A stretch of 64,000 nt of DNA from Levilactobacillus fuyuanensis (GCF_003946395.1 NZ_RHNZ01000007.1:62001-126000); one strand, 5' to 3'. Positions 40,104 through 49,711 are shown, numbered from the stretch's first letter. Program-made: numbers and translations. Notes: generated by a model from the sequence alone, not told the origin.

Positions 40104-40615
40104 TTAAATAGTAGTGACAATCTCAAAGCTTTCAGTTACTTGAAACTTATTGACTTCAGTGTGCTCACGTTCAATATGCAACGTAAATCCAGAACCACCA
40201 ACAGTATCAATCCAGATAGACCTATTCTTAATCTTTACAGCAATTCTACCTAATATTTGGTCTAATCCATTAAATGAGAAGACCCTTATTTTTTGCCAAA
40301 AGTTTTTTAATGTCATCCGAATTATTGCTTATCTTACCATCTTTAACCGTATACACCCTAATCCTATCACTTGAAGACACAGAAATCGAGGTACCAACTG
40401 CTAATTTCCAGGTGACATCAGCAGCAGGTGATTCAAAGGTACACGTTGTAGCAGTTGTTGAAACTTGAAATTCTGAAACCGCTTTCAAAAAGTGCTAAGT
40501 TATCATGGTAATATCCTAAATCAGTATTAGCGGCTTCAATTGTATTTTTCTGCAAGTCATTGGTACATGAGATTTGAGGAAATACCGCTTCAACATCATT
40601 TGAGGCTAGATACAA
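40104..40615 (-). pseudogene. Frameshifted hypothetical gene (about 170 codons)
   Basis: Three minus-strand frames join into one protein: MYLASNDVEAVFPQIS... in the first, KAVSEFQVSTTATTC...DDIKKLLAKN in the second, IRVFSFNGLDQILGRIAV...ESFEIVTTI in the third. The joints are at a T5 run near 40490 and an A5-A6 run near 40290. No family recognised. It is either a decayed gene or two homopolymer errors in the assembly. It appears to share a transcript with the membrane protein downstream. Confidence 0.6.
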
Positions 40616-40635
40616 CCAGGAGCTTGAATGGACAA

Positions 40636-40682
40636 AAACAGGGAGGAAATTCTCAAGAATCGAAAATTTCCTCCCTGTTTTT
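40636..40682. terminator. Strong bidirectional hairpin
   Basis: AAACAGGGAGGAAATT pairs with AATTTCCTCCCTGTTT around a loop, with T tract on the plus strand and TTTTTGTCC on the minus strand. It probably ends the DUF1634/TauE transcript coming from the right. Confidence 0.8.
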
Positions 40683-40737
40683 CTATAGAGTCCGAGTTAC
40701 GTCCCCGTCCCTTTTTCGTGCTTGCGTCCTCCAACTT

Positions 40738-40816
40738 ATTCGTGGTTAAAACGAAAGATTCTGTCATTTTGCGAAAAGATGAGACCAATTCCATGAAATT
40801 TACATTAGTAATAAGT
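40738..40816 (-). repeat. Intergenic repeat R, copy 2
   Basis: Minus strand reads ACTTATTACTAATGTAA, then GGTCTCATCTTTTCGC and TTTTAACCACGAAT. It aligns with 34280-34346 (same order of blocks) and with 1051-1106. It follows the stop of the DUF1634 gene by a few bases. Confidence 0.6.
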
Positions 40817-40823
40817 ATAGGGC

Positions 40824-41204
40824 CTATTTTCCGGTCAGCCCAATAGCCAACGCAATCATCAGGATAATCAGAACTGCCGTCGTAATTGCCACGTAGAGGT
40901 GGTCACGTTCCTTGTAGAAGGCATAAATGGATACCACGACCCGTAAGACCGGCGTCAGAATCAGGCAGTACATTCCCAACATCATGATGGCATACGACTT
41001 TAGCTGCCAACTGCCGACCAAAATAGCGGCCATCGTTAACGGTACCGCGTGCCCCGCATAACCGGAATCACCGGTCGCCAGGAGAATGACTAAGCCAATC
41101 CCCATAACGATGGCGGAGAAGACGACCCCAATTTGCAGAATCCGACCAATAATCGTCTCGACCTGCGCCATTTCCGTTGCGGTTGCGCTCTGTTTTTCTT
41201 GCAT
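40824..41204 (-). CDS. DUF1634 membrane protein
   Basis: 126 residues, three membrane helices (about 22-44, 55-80, 100-123) after MAQVETIIGRILQIG, the DUF1634 pattern. Start and the preceding TauE stop overlap at 41204. This gene regularly follows a TauE/SafE transporter and is likely an accessory subunit. Function unknown. Confidence 0.85.
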   Translation of the reverse strand: MQEKQSATATEMAQVETIIGRILQIGVVFSAIVMGIGLVILLATGDSGYAGHAVPLTMAAILVGSWQLKSYAIMMLGMYCLILTPVLRVVVSIYAFYKERDHLYVAITTAVLIILMIALAIGLTGK

Positions 41205-42049
41205 TAGAAATGAACCCCCAATCCTTTACCCAACATCTGAATTCCAATGTACAAAATGATGGGGATGAAGACAATCCGAATCCACCGGGCAGGCAGAACC
41301 TGCATGATCCGTGATCCAATCACGGCACCGCCCAGGATACCGAGCGCCATGGGCACGGCGATACCGGGGAGGATGGACCCATTGAAGAAGTACACCGTGG
41401 CACTAGCCGCCGCCGTGACCCCCATCATCAGATTTGACGTGGAGCTGGACGGCTTGAGGGGCATCTTCATGAAGGTATCCATCGCCATGACTTTGAAGGC
41501 CCCGGAACCGATACCCAACAGACCACTGGCCACGCCGGCACCAAACATCACGGAGAATCCAGCTGGGACATTTTCGACTTGGTAGTCGATGGTCTTCATC
41601 TCGGCCTTGTCGTAGTAGCTTCCGTTGAGCTTGAGCTTGCTGGCAATCTTGTCTGGTTCGACGCGTTGCAGAACTTCCTGTCCCCGACGCAGCTTGCGAT
41701 ACATGTTCCATCCGGAGAACACCAATAGGCAACCGAACAACAAGTACAGGTACTTCGGATCGAGGACGCCCGTTAACAGGGCCCCGACAATCGCGCCGAT
41801 GGTAGTTGCGATTTCCAGGAACATGGCGACCCGTAAGTTCAGGACGTTATCGCGCAAATAAGCGATGGTCGATCCCGAACTCGTGGCGATCACGGCAATG
41901 ATACTGGCACCAATCGCGTATTTGATATTTAACCCCATTCCCAGGGTCAAGATTGGCGTAATGATCATCCCGCCACCGATACCCAGAATAGCTCCGGCAA
42001 TTCCGGCGAAGATGCCCACCCCAATCATGATTAAGGCTGTTTGAATCAT
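41204..42049 (-). CDS. TauE/SafE (TSUP) family anion exporter
   Basis: 281 residues from ATG 42049, nine bases after GAGGAGG; the longer frame would read through the ribosome site. Eight membrane helices in two halves, with GAILGIGGGMIITPILTLG near the start and ASGLLGIGSGAFKVMAMDTFMKMPLK in the second half, the two TSUP repeats. Relatives move sulfite, sulfoacetate or other sulfur-containing anions. Overlaps the DUF1634 gene, so an operon. Confidence 0.88.
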   Translation of the reverse strand: MIQTALIMIGVGIFAGIAGAILGIGGGMIITPILTLGMGLNIKYAIGASIIAVIATSSGSTIAYLRDNVLNLRVAMFLEIATTIGAIVGALLTGVLDPKYLYLLFGCLLVFSGWNMYRKLRRGQEVLQRVEPDKIASKLKLNGSYYDKAEMKTIDYQVENVPAGFSVMFGAGVASGLLGIGSGAFKVMAMDTFMKMPLKPSSSTSNLMMGVTAAASATVYFFNGSILPGIAVPMALGILGGAVIGSRIMQVLPARWIRIVFIPIILYIGIQMLGKGLGVHF

Positions 42050-42348
42050 CTTATGTTTCCTCCTCACGAATCAATCTACGTCATTGATTATCAGCTTTTC
42101 GCTAACGCAGGGCAAGCTGAATCGAACGAAACTCCATCTGAAAACGTTCTTTTACTCACAAGTCAGGCTGATGCACGACTATCTGCGTGATTAAGCGTCT
42201 TAGCAAATGATTGGGATTCCTTAAGCCGTCTGTTTACATATTATTCGTGTTCACTTGCACAAAGCCTTGATTTTCGGCCTCCGACAATTACTTCATCGTG
42301 GCCCCCCGAAAAAGACCAGTCTATCGCCCTAGGAACCGATTACAACAT
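42050..42348. other. Intergenic region upstream of the TauE gene
   Basis: No gene. It must hold the TauE promoter; no clear consensus or operator was recognised. Confidence 0.35.
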
Positions 42349-42387
42349 CAAAAGGCTCTACCATACTTTTAAAATATGGCAGAGCCC
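42349..42387 (-). terminator. Rho-independent terminator after the LysR gene
   Basis: Minus strand GGCTCTGCCATA pairs with TATGGTAGAGCC, then TTTTG. Confidence 0.85.
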
Positions 42388-42410
42388 TCAAATTTGTATT
42401 TCACATATAT

Positions 42411-43268
42411 TTAATAGCTATCGATGAATCGCTGTAAAAGTGGGCTGGGTGTAATCATCGCGGGCCAGACCATCTTCAATGTCGTCCGCCACGGTTGGTA
42501 ACGAATCGGTCTGATATTGGTCGCCACGCCACTCGTTGCCTCCGCCACCGTTTGTGGGACCACGGCCACACCCATCCGGGCATCAGCCCACTGCACGGCG
42601 GTTCGGGCGTCATCACAGGTACAAGCGATGAAGGGCTGCATCCCCTTTTCGTCAAAGGTCGTCTGAAAGATCTGCTCGAACCGGCGGTAAATAATCAACG
42701 GCACATCAGCTAGGTCTTCGACACGCAACGTGGCCCCGGTAAAATGGTCATACTTGTGAGGCACCACCGCAACCATACTCTCCGTGGCGAGTTCCTTGCT
42801 GGCCAATCCCGGAGCCGTGAATGGCGTCCGCACAATGGCCACATCGATCAGATGCTTCTCTAGGCGATCAATCAAGCCATAGGTATTATCCTCGAACAAA
42901 CGAATTTGTACCTTGGGATAGTGCCGCGTCAATGTCCGAAGTTTGGCATTGGGCGTGGCGCCAATCGAGGAGGACACCACGCCAACCGACAGAACACCGG
43001 CAAGTCCCTGTCCCAATGAGCGCACCTGGCTGTCGGCTCGCTCGCGTAGATCGACCAATTGCCGGGCGTAGTCTTGGAGTAGACGGCCCGCCGGTGTGAG
43101 GGTGACCCCATTCGCCGAACGGTTGAGCAGAGGCACCCCCAAGTCACTTTCTAGTTGCTTGATCTGATAGCTTAGCGGCGGTTGCGCCATGTGTAAATGA
43201 TGGGCGGCTGCCGTAATTTGCCCAGCATCGGCCACTGCTAAGAAATATTCCAATTGGCGAAAATTCAT
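42411..43268 (-). CDS. LysR-family transcriptional regulator
   Basis: 285 residues from ATG 43268 (MNFRQLEYFLAVADAGQ), eight bases after GGGAGG. Helix-turn-helix QITAAAHHLHMAQPPLSYQIKQLE-type motif at 16-40 and a two-lobed effector domain after. The wording (SLGQGLAGVLSVGVVSSSIG, ...) is like CynR/CatM-type regulators. The effector and targets are unknown. The candidate target is the TauE/DUF1634 pair downstream on the same strand. Confidence 0.9.
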   Translation of the reverse strand: MNFRQLEYFLAVADAGQITAAAHHLHMAQPPLSYQIKQLESDLGVPLLNRSANGVTLTPAGRLLQDYARQLVDLRERADSQVRSLGQGLAGVLSVGVVSSSIGATPNAKLRTLTRHYPKVQIRLFEDNTYGLIDRLEKHLIDVAIVRTPFTAPGLASKELATESMVAVVPHKYDHFTGATLRVEDLADVPLIIYRRFEQIFQTTFDEKGMQPFIACTCDDARTAVQWADARMGVAVVPQTVAEATSGVATNIRPIRYQPWRTTLKMVWPAMITPSPLLQRFIDSY

Positions 43269-43311
43269 GTTTAGGGCCTCCCGCAACGCGTTTCTTTCAT
43301 TATATCAGAGA

Positions 43312-44202
43312 TTAGGGAAGTCCCGCTTCATCCGCCGCTTTACTTGAGGACCGCTTAGTTGTTGGCACGCGATCCTTGCTAGGTAAGACCTCTTTTAGGA
43401 GATATTGCCGAATCAGCAAGACAATCTGCTTATTCTGCGGCAAGTCCGAGTGTGTCGTGTCATCCCCGGTCACCGTAATTTGCGTGTAATGGGCCACCTG
43501 ATTCTGGAAGACGTACTTCCCCTGGTTCACGCTGTTGGCGGGCACCGTCCCATCACTGGAATAATTCTCAGTTCCGGCCACAGAATACACCGTCAGCTTC
43601 TTTGGTAGCTTGGACCGCCCCTTGATGAGCTCGCGTAGAATGGCCGTTTGTTTGGTCGTGCTATCGGACTCCATGTTGTACGGCGTGGCAATCGTCATCA
43701 ACCGGTCCGGTTTCACATGCTTGGTCTGGGCTAGATATTTCTCCGTAAAGAGGGTCAAGATCAAGCCCCCATTCGAATGTCCCAGCATGGAAAAGTGATT
43801 AAAGTGGTACGTTTTGACCAGGTCTTTAAAGGCCAGATTCAGCCACTTCGCCTGCTTATTGATGTTGGCATAACCGTCACGATTATTTTCAAAAGCAATC
43901 ACAATGAACGGATGATTATCCCCCTGACGAATATTACCTGTGTAGCTGATTGCCCCACTCTCTGCGACCTTAATTTTCAGGACACTGTGAGGCTTCTTCG
44001 TTTCCTTGCGCAGCTGCGTAATCAATGTGTCAAAGCGATTCTGACTGGCACTGGACCCCGGCACCATAATCGTGGGAGCCAATGGCGTCTTATAACTTGA
44101 TTTATATTTAGTGACCCGCTGCTTCAACCATATCTGACTGGGTAAAAACACCGCCAGAATGACCACAATCAGCAACGCCCACCGCCACCAACTACGCCGC
44201 AT
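43312..44202 (-). CDS. DUF915-type alpha/beta hydrolase
   Basis: 296 residues from ATG 44202, six bases after AAGGAGGGG. N-terminal membrane anchor (WRWALLIVVILAVFLPS). Core: TIMVPGSSASQNRFD (oxyanion), nucleophile elbow MLGHSNGGLIL, catalytic His in DDTTHSDLPQN. An extracellular esterase-like protein of unknown substrate. Its start lies within the last codons of the PTS EIIC gene (11-base overlap), so translation is coupled. Confidence 0.85.
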   Translation of the reverse strand: MRRSWWRWALLIVVILAVFLPSQIWLKQRVTKYKSSYKTPLAPTIMVPGSSASQNRFDTLITQLRKETKKPHSVLKIKVAESGAISYTGNIRQGDNHPFIVIAFENNRDGYANINKQAKWLNLAFKDLVKTYHFNHFSMLGHSNGGLILTLFTEKYLAQTKHVKPDRLMTIATPYNMESDSTTKQTAILRELIKGRSKLPKKLTVYSVAGTENYSSDGTVPANSVNQGKYVFQNQVAHYTQITVTGDDTTHSDLPQNKQIVLLIRQYLLKEVLPSKDRVPTTKRSSSKAADEAGLP

Positions 44203-45493
44203 GGTCCGCCCCTCCTTCCGCATTGAGCAACCGTACAAACGGCAAATAAATCAAGACGGACACTGTCAGACACAGCGCGCTCAGCAACAGGGCTCGCCAA
44301 TCACCGCCCGTTCCCAGATAGGACACAAGCGGCCCTGGCGTAGTGCGCGGCACGGGATACACGATTGGCGGCACTAATTTTAAAGTGATCGCCACCCACG
44401 CCAGAACCATGTTCACGGCCGGTGCCAAGACGAATGGTAACAATAGGATGGGATTGAACAACACGGGCAGTCCCAGTAGTGTCGATTCATTTAAATTTAC
44501 GAGGTTGGGCAAGACTGTTTGTGTGGCAACCCGCCGGTAACTCGCCTGCCGAGAACCAATCCAAATCGCAATCAGAAGTGCCAGTGTCATCCCCGCACCC
44601 CCAAAGTTGGCGTAGGCATCCCCCAGCGTATGTAATGTAATCGCATGTGGGGCGCCCCAGCCGGAACCGTGTTGAACCGCGTAGGCCAGATTCTGCAAAG
44701 AGGAGACCGAACTATTGCCCGCCACATCAACGGGACCAATCAACCCTAGCCACCACAGGCCATTGCTGACTGCCGTAACAGCCAGAATCCGCAGACCATT
44801 GTGGCCAGGGTTCGTATTCAACGCCTCCAATGCGTAGTACACGAGATCGTTGATACCGCCGTCGGTTAGCCAGCTCAACCCATAGCCAATGCCAGCCGTT
44901 ACACCTAAGACAACGACGAGTGACCACGCCACCCGCCCCGTCCACGATAGCGAGGTGTGTCGGTGATGACGCCACCACGTTGCCAAGCCACGCATCAGAT
45001 GGCTGGCCAACCAGCCCACGCCTAACCCCACCAGAATTGCTAGGAAGATCCCTTGTGGTCCCAAGTTGGGCATCCAAAATTGTGCGAGCTCGTCGCCATG
45101 ACTGGTCTGACCAAAGGCGTCATAGTTCACATTCAGCGTGAGAAAAGCCAGAGCACTCATAAGCCCGACAACTAACGCATCTGCGTGATAGGTACGTGCC
45201 ATGTAGTGTCCCGTGGTGAAGGCGATCATGACGGCCACCAAGCCGTTGACAACCACACTGACCCCCTGTAAGACTTCCCGCCAAAAGTCCAACCCGGGTA
45301 GCCAACTCCCAATATGATAAACCTGAAAAAAGAAGCCGCTCTTGGACAAACATCCCTGCCCAACAACGTCTACTAAGGCCATCACCAAAATAAACGGATA
45401 GGCGACTCGTAGCGCTTCATGAACCGCCCGCATCGCCCGCCATTGGTCGACGCGTTGATTAACGCGCCACAGCCCCCGAAATAATCTAACCAT
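44192..45493 (-). CDS. Orphan PTS EIIC-like permease (lactose/cellobiose type)
   Basis: 433 residues with about 10 membrane helices. Resembles the LacE/CelB EIIC class: VDQWRAMRAVHEALRVAYPFILVMALVDVVG at the start and, in the last third, VLPNLVNLNESTLLGLPVLFNPILLLPFVLAPAVN, the NES/E-L-F-NP sugar-site signature. No EIIA or EIIB is encoded nearby, so it would depend on components elsewhere or work differently. It overlaps the DUF915 gene, an unusual partner. Basic ends suggest cytoplasmic termini. Confidence 0.82.
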   Translation of the reverse strand: MVRLFRGLWRVNQRVDQWRAMRAVHEALRVAYPFILVMALVDVVGQGCLSKSGFFFQVYHIGSWLPGLDFWREVLQGVSVVVNGLVAVMIAFTTGHYMARTYHADALVVGLMSALAFLTLNVNYDAFGQTSHGDELAQFWMPNLGPQGIFLAILVGLGVGWLASHLMRGLATWWRHHRHTSLSWTGRVAWSLVVVLGVTAGIGYGLSWLTDGGINDLVYYALEALNTNPGHNGLRILAVTAVSNGLWWLGLIGPVDVAGNSSVSSLQNLAYAVQHGSGWGAPHAITLHTLGDAYANFGGAGMTLALLIAIWIGSRQASYRRVATQTVLPNLVNLNESTLLGLPVLFNPILLLPFVLAPAVNMVLAWVAITLKLVPPIVYPVPRTTPGPLVSYLGTGGDWRALLLSALCLTVSVLIYLPFVRLLNAEGGADHAA

Positions 45494-45675
45494 CCTAACT
45501 CCCCCTACTTATGACCTCATTACTTTCATTATACGAAATTCCTTTGAAAGCGACCTTTTAACGTCTTACAAATTTATTTATATTTAACAAGCCAATTTGT
45601 TTTCAGAAAATGATTCATTTTAGAATCATTATTATCTCACTATTGTGTATGCTTACATGGCATGCTACGATGGTA

Positions 45676-45691
45676 ATGTAATGGTTTACAT
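45676..45691. promoter_or_regulatory. Inverted repeat in the xylP upstream region
   Basis: ATGTAA-TGGT-TTACAT, perfect six-base arms. It lies in the 363-base gap between the divergent EIIC and xylP genes and could serve either. Confidence 0.4.
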
Positions 45692-45766
45692 CATTTTCAC
45701 ACAGCCGATGAATCCGCTTACCATGTGTCGATTTGGATAAAAATTTGGTCAAAACGGAATTAATTC

Positions 45767-45795
45767 TTGTATGCGTTTTCAAAAGGTGTTAGTAT
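45767..45795 (+). promoter_or_regulatory. xylP promoter with cre site
   Basis: TTGTAT (45767-45772), 17 bases, TAGTAT (45790-45795). TGTATGCGTTTTCA (45768-45781) differs from the CcpA consensus TGWAANCGNTNWCA at one fixed position and overlaps the -35, so glucose repression is likely. Confidence 0.65.
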
Positions 45796-45856
45796 GTTGT
45801 GGTAAACAACCAACCAACTCAAGTTGATTGGCAAACTATCATATGAGGTGAGAGAA

Positions 45857-47266
45857 ATGGATTCTGCATCTAAAGCGTTGGAACAAACCGACGTAAAGCT
45901 TCCATGGCGTGAGAAATTCGGTTGGGCAACCGGGGATTTCGCGCAAAACTTGATTTATACCACTATTTCTACGTATTTGCTATTTTTCTACACGAACGTT
46001 TACGGTCTGCCCGCTGCTGACGCCGCAACCATGTTCCTGGTTGTTCGGCTGATCGATGCCATCAACGACCCAATTGTTGGGACGATTGTTGATAAGCACA
46101 CCTCCCGTTGGGGGAAGTACCGTGGCTGGTTACTCTACATGTCAATTCCACTAGCCGTACTGGCGATGCTCTGTTTCCACGTGCCAAATGTTGGCGCTAT
46201 GGGCAAGTTAGTTTACGCCTACGTGACTTACGTTGGGCTGTCCGTTATTTACACGACCGTCAACATCCCTTATGGTTCCTTAAACGCTGCTATGACTCGG
46301 AACAACAAGGAATTGGTTTCCATGAGTTCCGTACGGATGCTCTTGGCTAACTTAGGGTCATTGGCCGTTAGTTTCGGTGTGCCTATCTTCGTTAAGATGA
46401 TCTCTGGTGGCCACTACTCCGGTGTTCAATCACAATCTGGTTGGTTCTGGACGATGGTCATCTACGGGATTGCCGGTGCCGCAATCTTAATCTTCTGTTT
46501 CAGCCAATCCGTTGAACGGATCAAGATGGCGCCAGAACAAGAATCAAGCGTTAAAGTTTCTGACTTGTACCACCAATTAGTAATCAACGGCCCACTGCGG
46601 ACGTTAGCTATCTTCTTCATTATCACTTTTGGTTTGATGTCCGTTGTAAACTCCGTTGGGGCCTACTACATGACTTACAACGCCGGTAATGCTGGCATGA
46701 TGCAATGGTACAACTTACTGGGAACCTTACCAGCCTTCATCGTGGTACCAATTACGCCATGGTTGAACCGGAAGATTGGGACCCAATGGTTGATGCAAGG
46801 TAGCCTTGGTTTAGCTGTTATTGGTTTCTTGATTATGTATGCGGTTCCAGCTACTGACCTGACTTGGACCTTCATTGGCCGGACGATTGAAGCTGCCGGT
46901 ATCATCCTCTCTACCGGATTCCAATGGGCTTTAGTTCCTCAAGCAATCACTTACGGGGAATGGAAGTCAGGTAAACGTGAAAACGGGATTATCAACGCCG
47001 TTATCGGGTTCTTCTTCAAGTTTGGGATGGCCCTTGGTGGGGTTGTGCCTGGCTACGTCTTAGCTGCTTACGGTTTCGTGGCTAACCACCAACAAACCGC
47101 ACGGAGCTTAGCTGGTATTCGGATGACCACGACGATTATTCCAATTATCGTGACTGTCTTAGCTATGATTGTCTTCGCCTTCTACCGTTTGACCGACGAA
47201 AAGGTTGAAAAGATGAACGAAGAAATCGCTGCTCGTCACGCTGCTGAAAAGGCTGTCGAAGACTAA
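45857..47266 (+). CDS. xylP: GPH-family alpha-xyloside (isoprimeverose) symporter
   Basis: 469 residues from ATG 45857, after GAGGTGAG. Twelve membrane helices. GPH signatures: KFGWATGDFAQNLIYTTISTYLLFFYTNV, RLIDAINDPIVGTIVDKHTSRWGKYRGWLL, ALVPQAITYGEWKSGKRENGII. It lacks the C-terminal IIA-like domain of LacS. The next gene is the alpha-xylosidase, the xylPQ arrangement of L. pentosus/L. brevis, so isoprimeverose (xylosyl-glucose) is the probable substrate, taken up with protons or sodium. Confidence 0.9.
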   Translation: MDSASKALEQTDVKLPWREKFGWATGDFAQNLIYTTISTYLLFFYTNVYGLPAADAATMFLVVRLIDAINDPIVGTIVDKHTSRWGKYRGWLLYMSIPLAVLAMLCFHVPNVGAMGKLVYAYVTYVGLSVIYTTVNIPYGSLNAAMTRNNKELVSMSSVRMLLANLGSLAVSFGVPIFVKMISGGHYSGVQSQSGWFWTMVIYGIAGAAILIFCFSQSVERIKMAPEQESSVKVSDLYHQLVINGPLRTLAIFFIITFGLMSVVNSVGAYYMTYNAGNAGMMQWYNLLGTLPAFIVVPITPWLNRKIGTQWLMQGSLGLAVIGFLIMYAVPATDLTWTFIGRTIEAAGIILSTGFQWALVPQAITYGEWKSGKRENGIINAVIGFFFKFGMALGGVVPGYVLAAYGFVANHQQTARSLAGIRMTTTIIPIIVTVLAMIVFAFYRLTDEKVEKMNEEIAARHAAEKAVED

Positions 47267-47358
47267 AAATTAGACTTTAAAATTGGTATCCGGCTTGTTT
47301 GGGCTTGGTGCCAATTTTGAAAATAGATTACTAAAATTATGAATAGGAAGTGGCTACT

Positions 47359-49647
47359 TTGAAGTTTACTAATGGTTATTGGTTAACTCGTAAAGAGTAC
47401 GACGTTAACTCACCGGCTGAAGCATTCGAAGCCGAAAAAGATGGCAAGGCCTTAAACGTCTATGCCCCTTACAAGCGAATCAACACACGGGGAGACGAAT
47501 TAAACCTCGGAATGAGCACGATTAAGCTCACCTCCCCCGTTGAAAATGTTATCGGTGTAAAACTGACGCATTTTGATCAAGATACCAAAGGCCCTTCATA
47601 TGAGCTCAACAACTTAGACCCTGACGTCAATATCGACGTGACGGATAAGAAGGCTTCATTGACTAGTGGTGACCTGACCGTTTCTCTCCCACTTCGTCAA
47701 CAATTTGATATGGAATTCACCGCTAATGGCAAAGTCATTACCGCTTCTCGCAACAAGGCCCAAGGTGAGATCTTAAACCACGACACCAACGTTCACTACA
47801 TGCGTGAACAATTATCCGTTGGCGTTGAAGATAAGATTTACGGTTTAGGTGAACGCTTCGGGAACTTCATCAAGAACGGTCAAGAAGTCAAGATCACCAA
47901 CCAAGATGGCGGGACAGCTTCTGAACAATCTTATAAGAACATTCCCTTCTACCTGACGGATGCCGGTTACGGGGTCTTCGTTGATGAACCCCAAACGGTT
48001 GATTTCGAAGTTACCTCTGAAAACGTTGACCGCGTTCAATTCAGTTCTGAAGGTGAATCCTTACAATACTACGTCATCTACGGCCCAACACCCCAGGAGA
48101 TCTTGCACCGTTACACCGAATTAACGGGTAGCATGCAATTACCACCTGCATGGTCATTCGGTCTCTGGCTGACGACCTCCTTCACGACTGATTACAGTGA
48201 AGAAACGGTGCTGAAGTTTATCGACGGCATGAAAGAACACAACATTCCATTGGATGTCTTCCACTTTGACTGCTTCTGGCAAAAAGGCTTCGAATGGTCC
48301 AACATGGAATGGGACCGCGACGAATTCCCAGACCCAGAAGGCCTGATCAAGAAGATTCATGACCGGGGTATCAAGGTCTGTGTCTGGATTAACCCCTACA
48401 TCGCCCAAAAGGGTAAGATGTTTGAGGAAGGCAAGAAGAATGGTTACTTCATCAAGCGTGAAAATGGTAACCTCTGGCAATGGGATCTCTGGCAAGCTGG
48501 TAACGCCTTCGTTGACTTTACCAACCCTGACGCCGTTAAGTGGTACAAGAGTAAGTTAAAGGCCCTGCTCGACATGGGTGTTGACTGCTTCAAGACCGAC
48601 TTCGGTGAACGGATTCCCGTTGAAGATGCTGTCTTCTTTGACGGTTCGGATCCTAAGCGTGAACACAATTACTACACCCTGCAATACAACAAGGCAGTCT
48701 TCGACACGATCGAAGAAAACAAGGGTAAGGGCGAGGCGGTTGTCTTTGCCCGCTCCGCTACCGTTGGGTCACAAAAGTACCCCTTACACTGGGGTGGTGA
48801 CGCCTTGTCTAACTTCAAGAACATGGCCGACACCTTACATGGTGGACTGTCCTTCTTGAGTTCTGGCTTTGCTTTCTGGAGTCACGATATTGGTGGGTTC
48901 GAAGATGGTCCCGATACGCCTACGCCAGACCTGTACAAGCGTTGGACGCAATTTGGTCTGTTATCTTCTCACAGTCGTTACCACGGTAGCAACGTTTACC
49001 GGGTCCCATGGAACTTCGATGACGAAGCCGTGGACAACACACGGAAGTTCGTTAACTTGAAGCTTTCTCTGATGCCATACTTGTACACCCAAGCGGCTCA
49101 TGACACGGCTTACGGTAACCCTCTGATGCGGCCAATGTGGTTCAACTTCATGGAAGACCGGACAGCACATACGCTGGATAACCAATACATGTTTGGGACC
49201 CAACTCTTAGTAGCCCCCGTCTTCAATCCTGAAGGTCACGTAAACTTCTACCTACCAGCCGGCAAGTGGACCAGCATCATCAATGATGACGAAACGTACG
49301 ACATCACTGATGGCAAGTGGATCAGCAAGGATTACGGTGAATTGGACTTGCCTGTATTGGCTCGTGACAACACGATCCTCTTACGGAATCCAAAGGCCGT
49401 TCACGCCGACTACGACTTCACCAAGGACCTGGACATCAACTTGTACGACATGCACGAAGGCTCTACCTCCGTTGCCGTCGTCGACCAAAAGGGTCAGGAT
49501 GCTGGTAAAGTCACAGTTGACCGCAGTGGTAACCAATTGACCGTCACCACTACTGGTTTGACTGGTTCTGCCACCATCTACGTCCACGAGAATGGGAAAG
49601 TTACTAAGGCTGCCTTAAACGGTACCGAAGCAACGATTACCCTGTAA
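47359..49647 (+). CDS. xylQ: Alpha-xylosidase (GH31)
   Basis: 762 residues from TTG 47359 (MKFTNGYWLTRKEYD), eight bases after AGGAAG; a GTG three codons earlier sits on the ribosome site. GH31 landmarks: GLGERFGNFIKNGQ, PPAWSFGLWLTTSF, the nucleophile in DCFKTDFGERIP, the acid/base segment FARSATVGSQKYPLHWGGD, and FWSHDIGGFED. The KTDFGE form is typical of alpha-xylosidases. It splits imported isoprimeverose to xylose and glucose in the cytosol. It lies 93 bases after xylP and ends in a terminator. Confidence 0.93.
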   Translation: MKFTNGYWLTRKEYDVNSPAEAFEAEKDGKALNVYAPYKRINTRGDELNLGMSTIKLTSPVENVIGVKLTHFDQDTKGPSYELNNLDPDVNIDVTDKKASLTSGDLTVSLPLRQQFDMEFTANGKVITASRNKAQGEILNHDTNVHYMREQLSVGVEDKIYGLGERFGNFIKNGQEVKITNQDGGTASEQSYKNIPFYLTDAGYGVFVDEPQTVDFEVTSENVDRVQFSSEGESLQYYVIYGPTPQEILHRYTELTGSMQLPPAWSFGLWLTTSFTTDYSEETVLKFIDGMKEHNIPLDVFHFDCFWQKGFEWSNMEWDRDEFPDPEGLIKKIHDRGIKVCVWINPYIAQKGKMFEEGKKNGYFIKRENGNLWQWDLWQAGNAFVDFTNPDAVKWYKSKLKALLDMGVDCFKTDFGERIPVEDAVFFDGSDPKREHNYYTLQYNKAVFDTIEENKGKGEAVVFARSATVGSQKYPLHWGGDALSNFKNMADTLHGGLSFLSSGFAFWSHDIGGFEDGPDTPTPDLYKRWTQFGLLSSHSRYHGSNVYRVPWNFDDEAVDNTRKFVNLKLSLMPYLYTQAAHDTAYGNPLMRPMWFNFMEDRTAHTLDNQYMFGTQLLVAPVFNPEGHVNFYLPAGKWTSIINDDETYDITDGKWISKDYGELDLPVLARDNTILLRNPKAVHADYDFTKDLDINLYDMHEGSTSVAVVDQKGQDAGKVTVDRSGNQLTVTTTGLTGSATIYVHENGKVTKAALNGTEATITL

Positions 49648-49672
49648 TCATCGACTTTAAGCTTTAATTATG

Positions 49673-49711
49673 AAGCGTCATTGCCAATTCAATTGGTAAT
49701 GGCGCTTTTTG
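49673..49711 (+). terminator. Rho-independent terminator after xylQ
   Basis: GCGTCATTGCCAATT pairs with AATTGGTAATGGCGC (one mismatch), then TTTTT. It overlaps the 3' end of the convergent gene at 49689-50972. Confidence 0.9.

Noticed and set aside
40606-40846. Short frames on both strands around 40606-40846
   Set aside because: They run through the strong hairpin 40636-40682 and the intergenic repeat; low complexity and no ribosome site.
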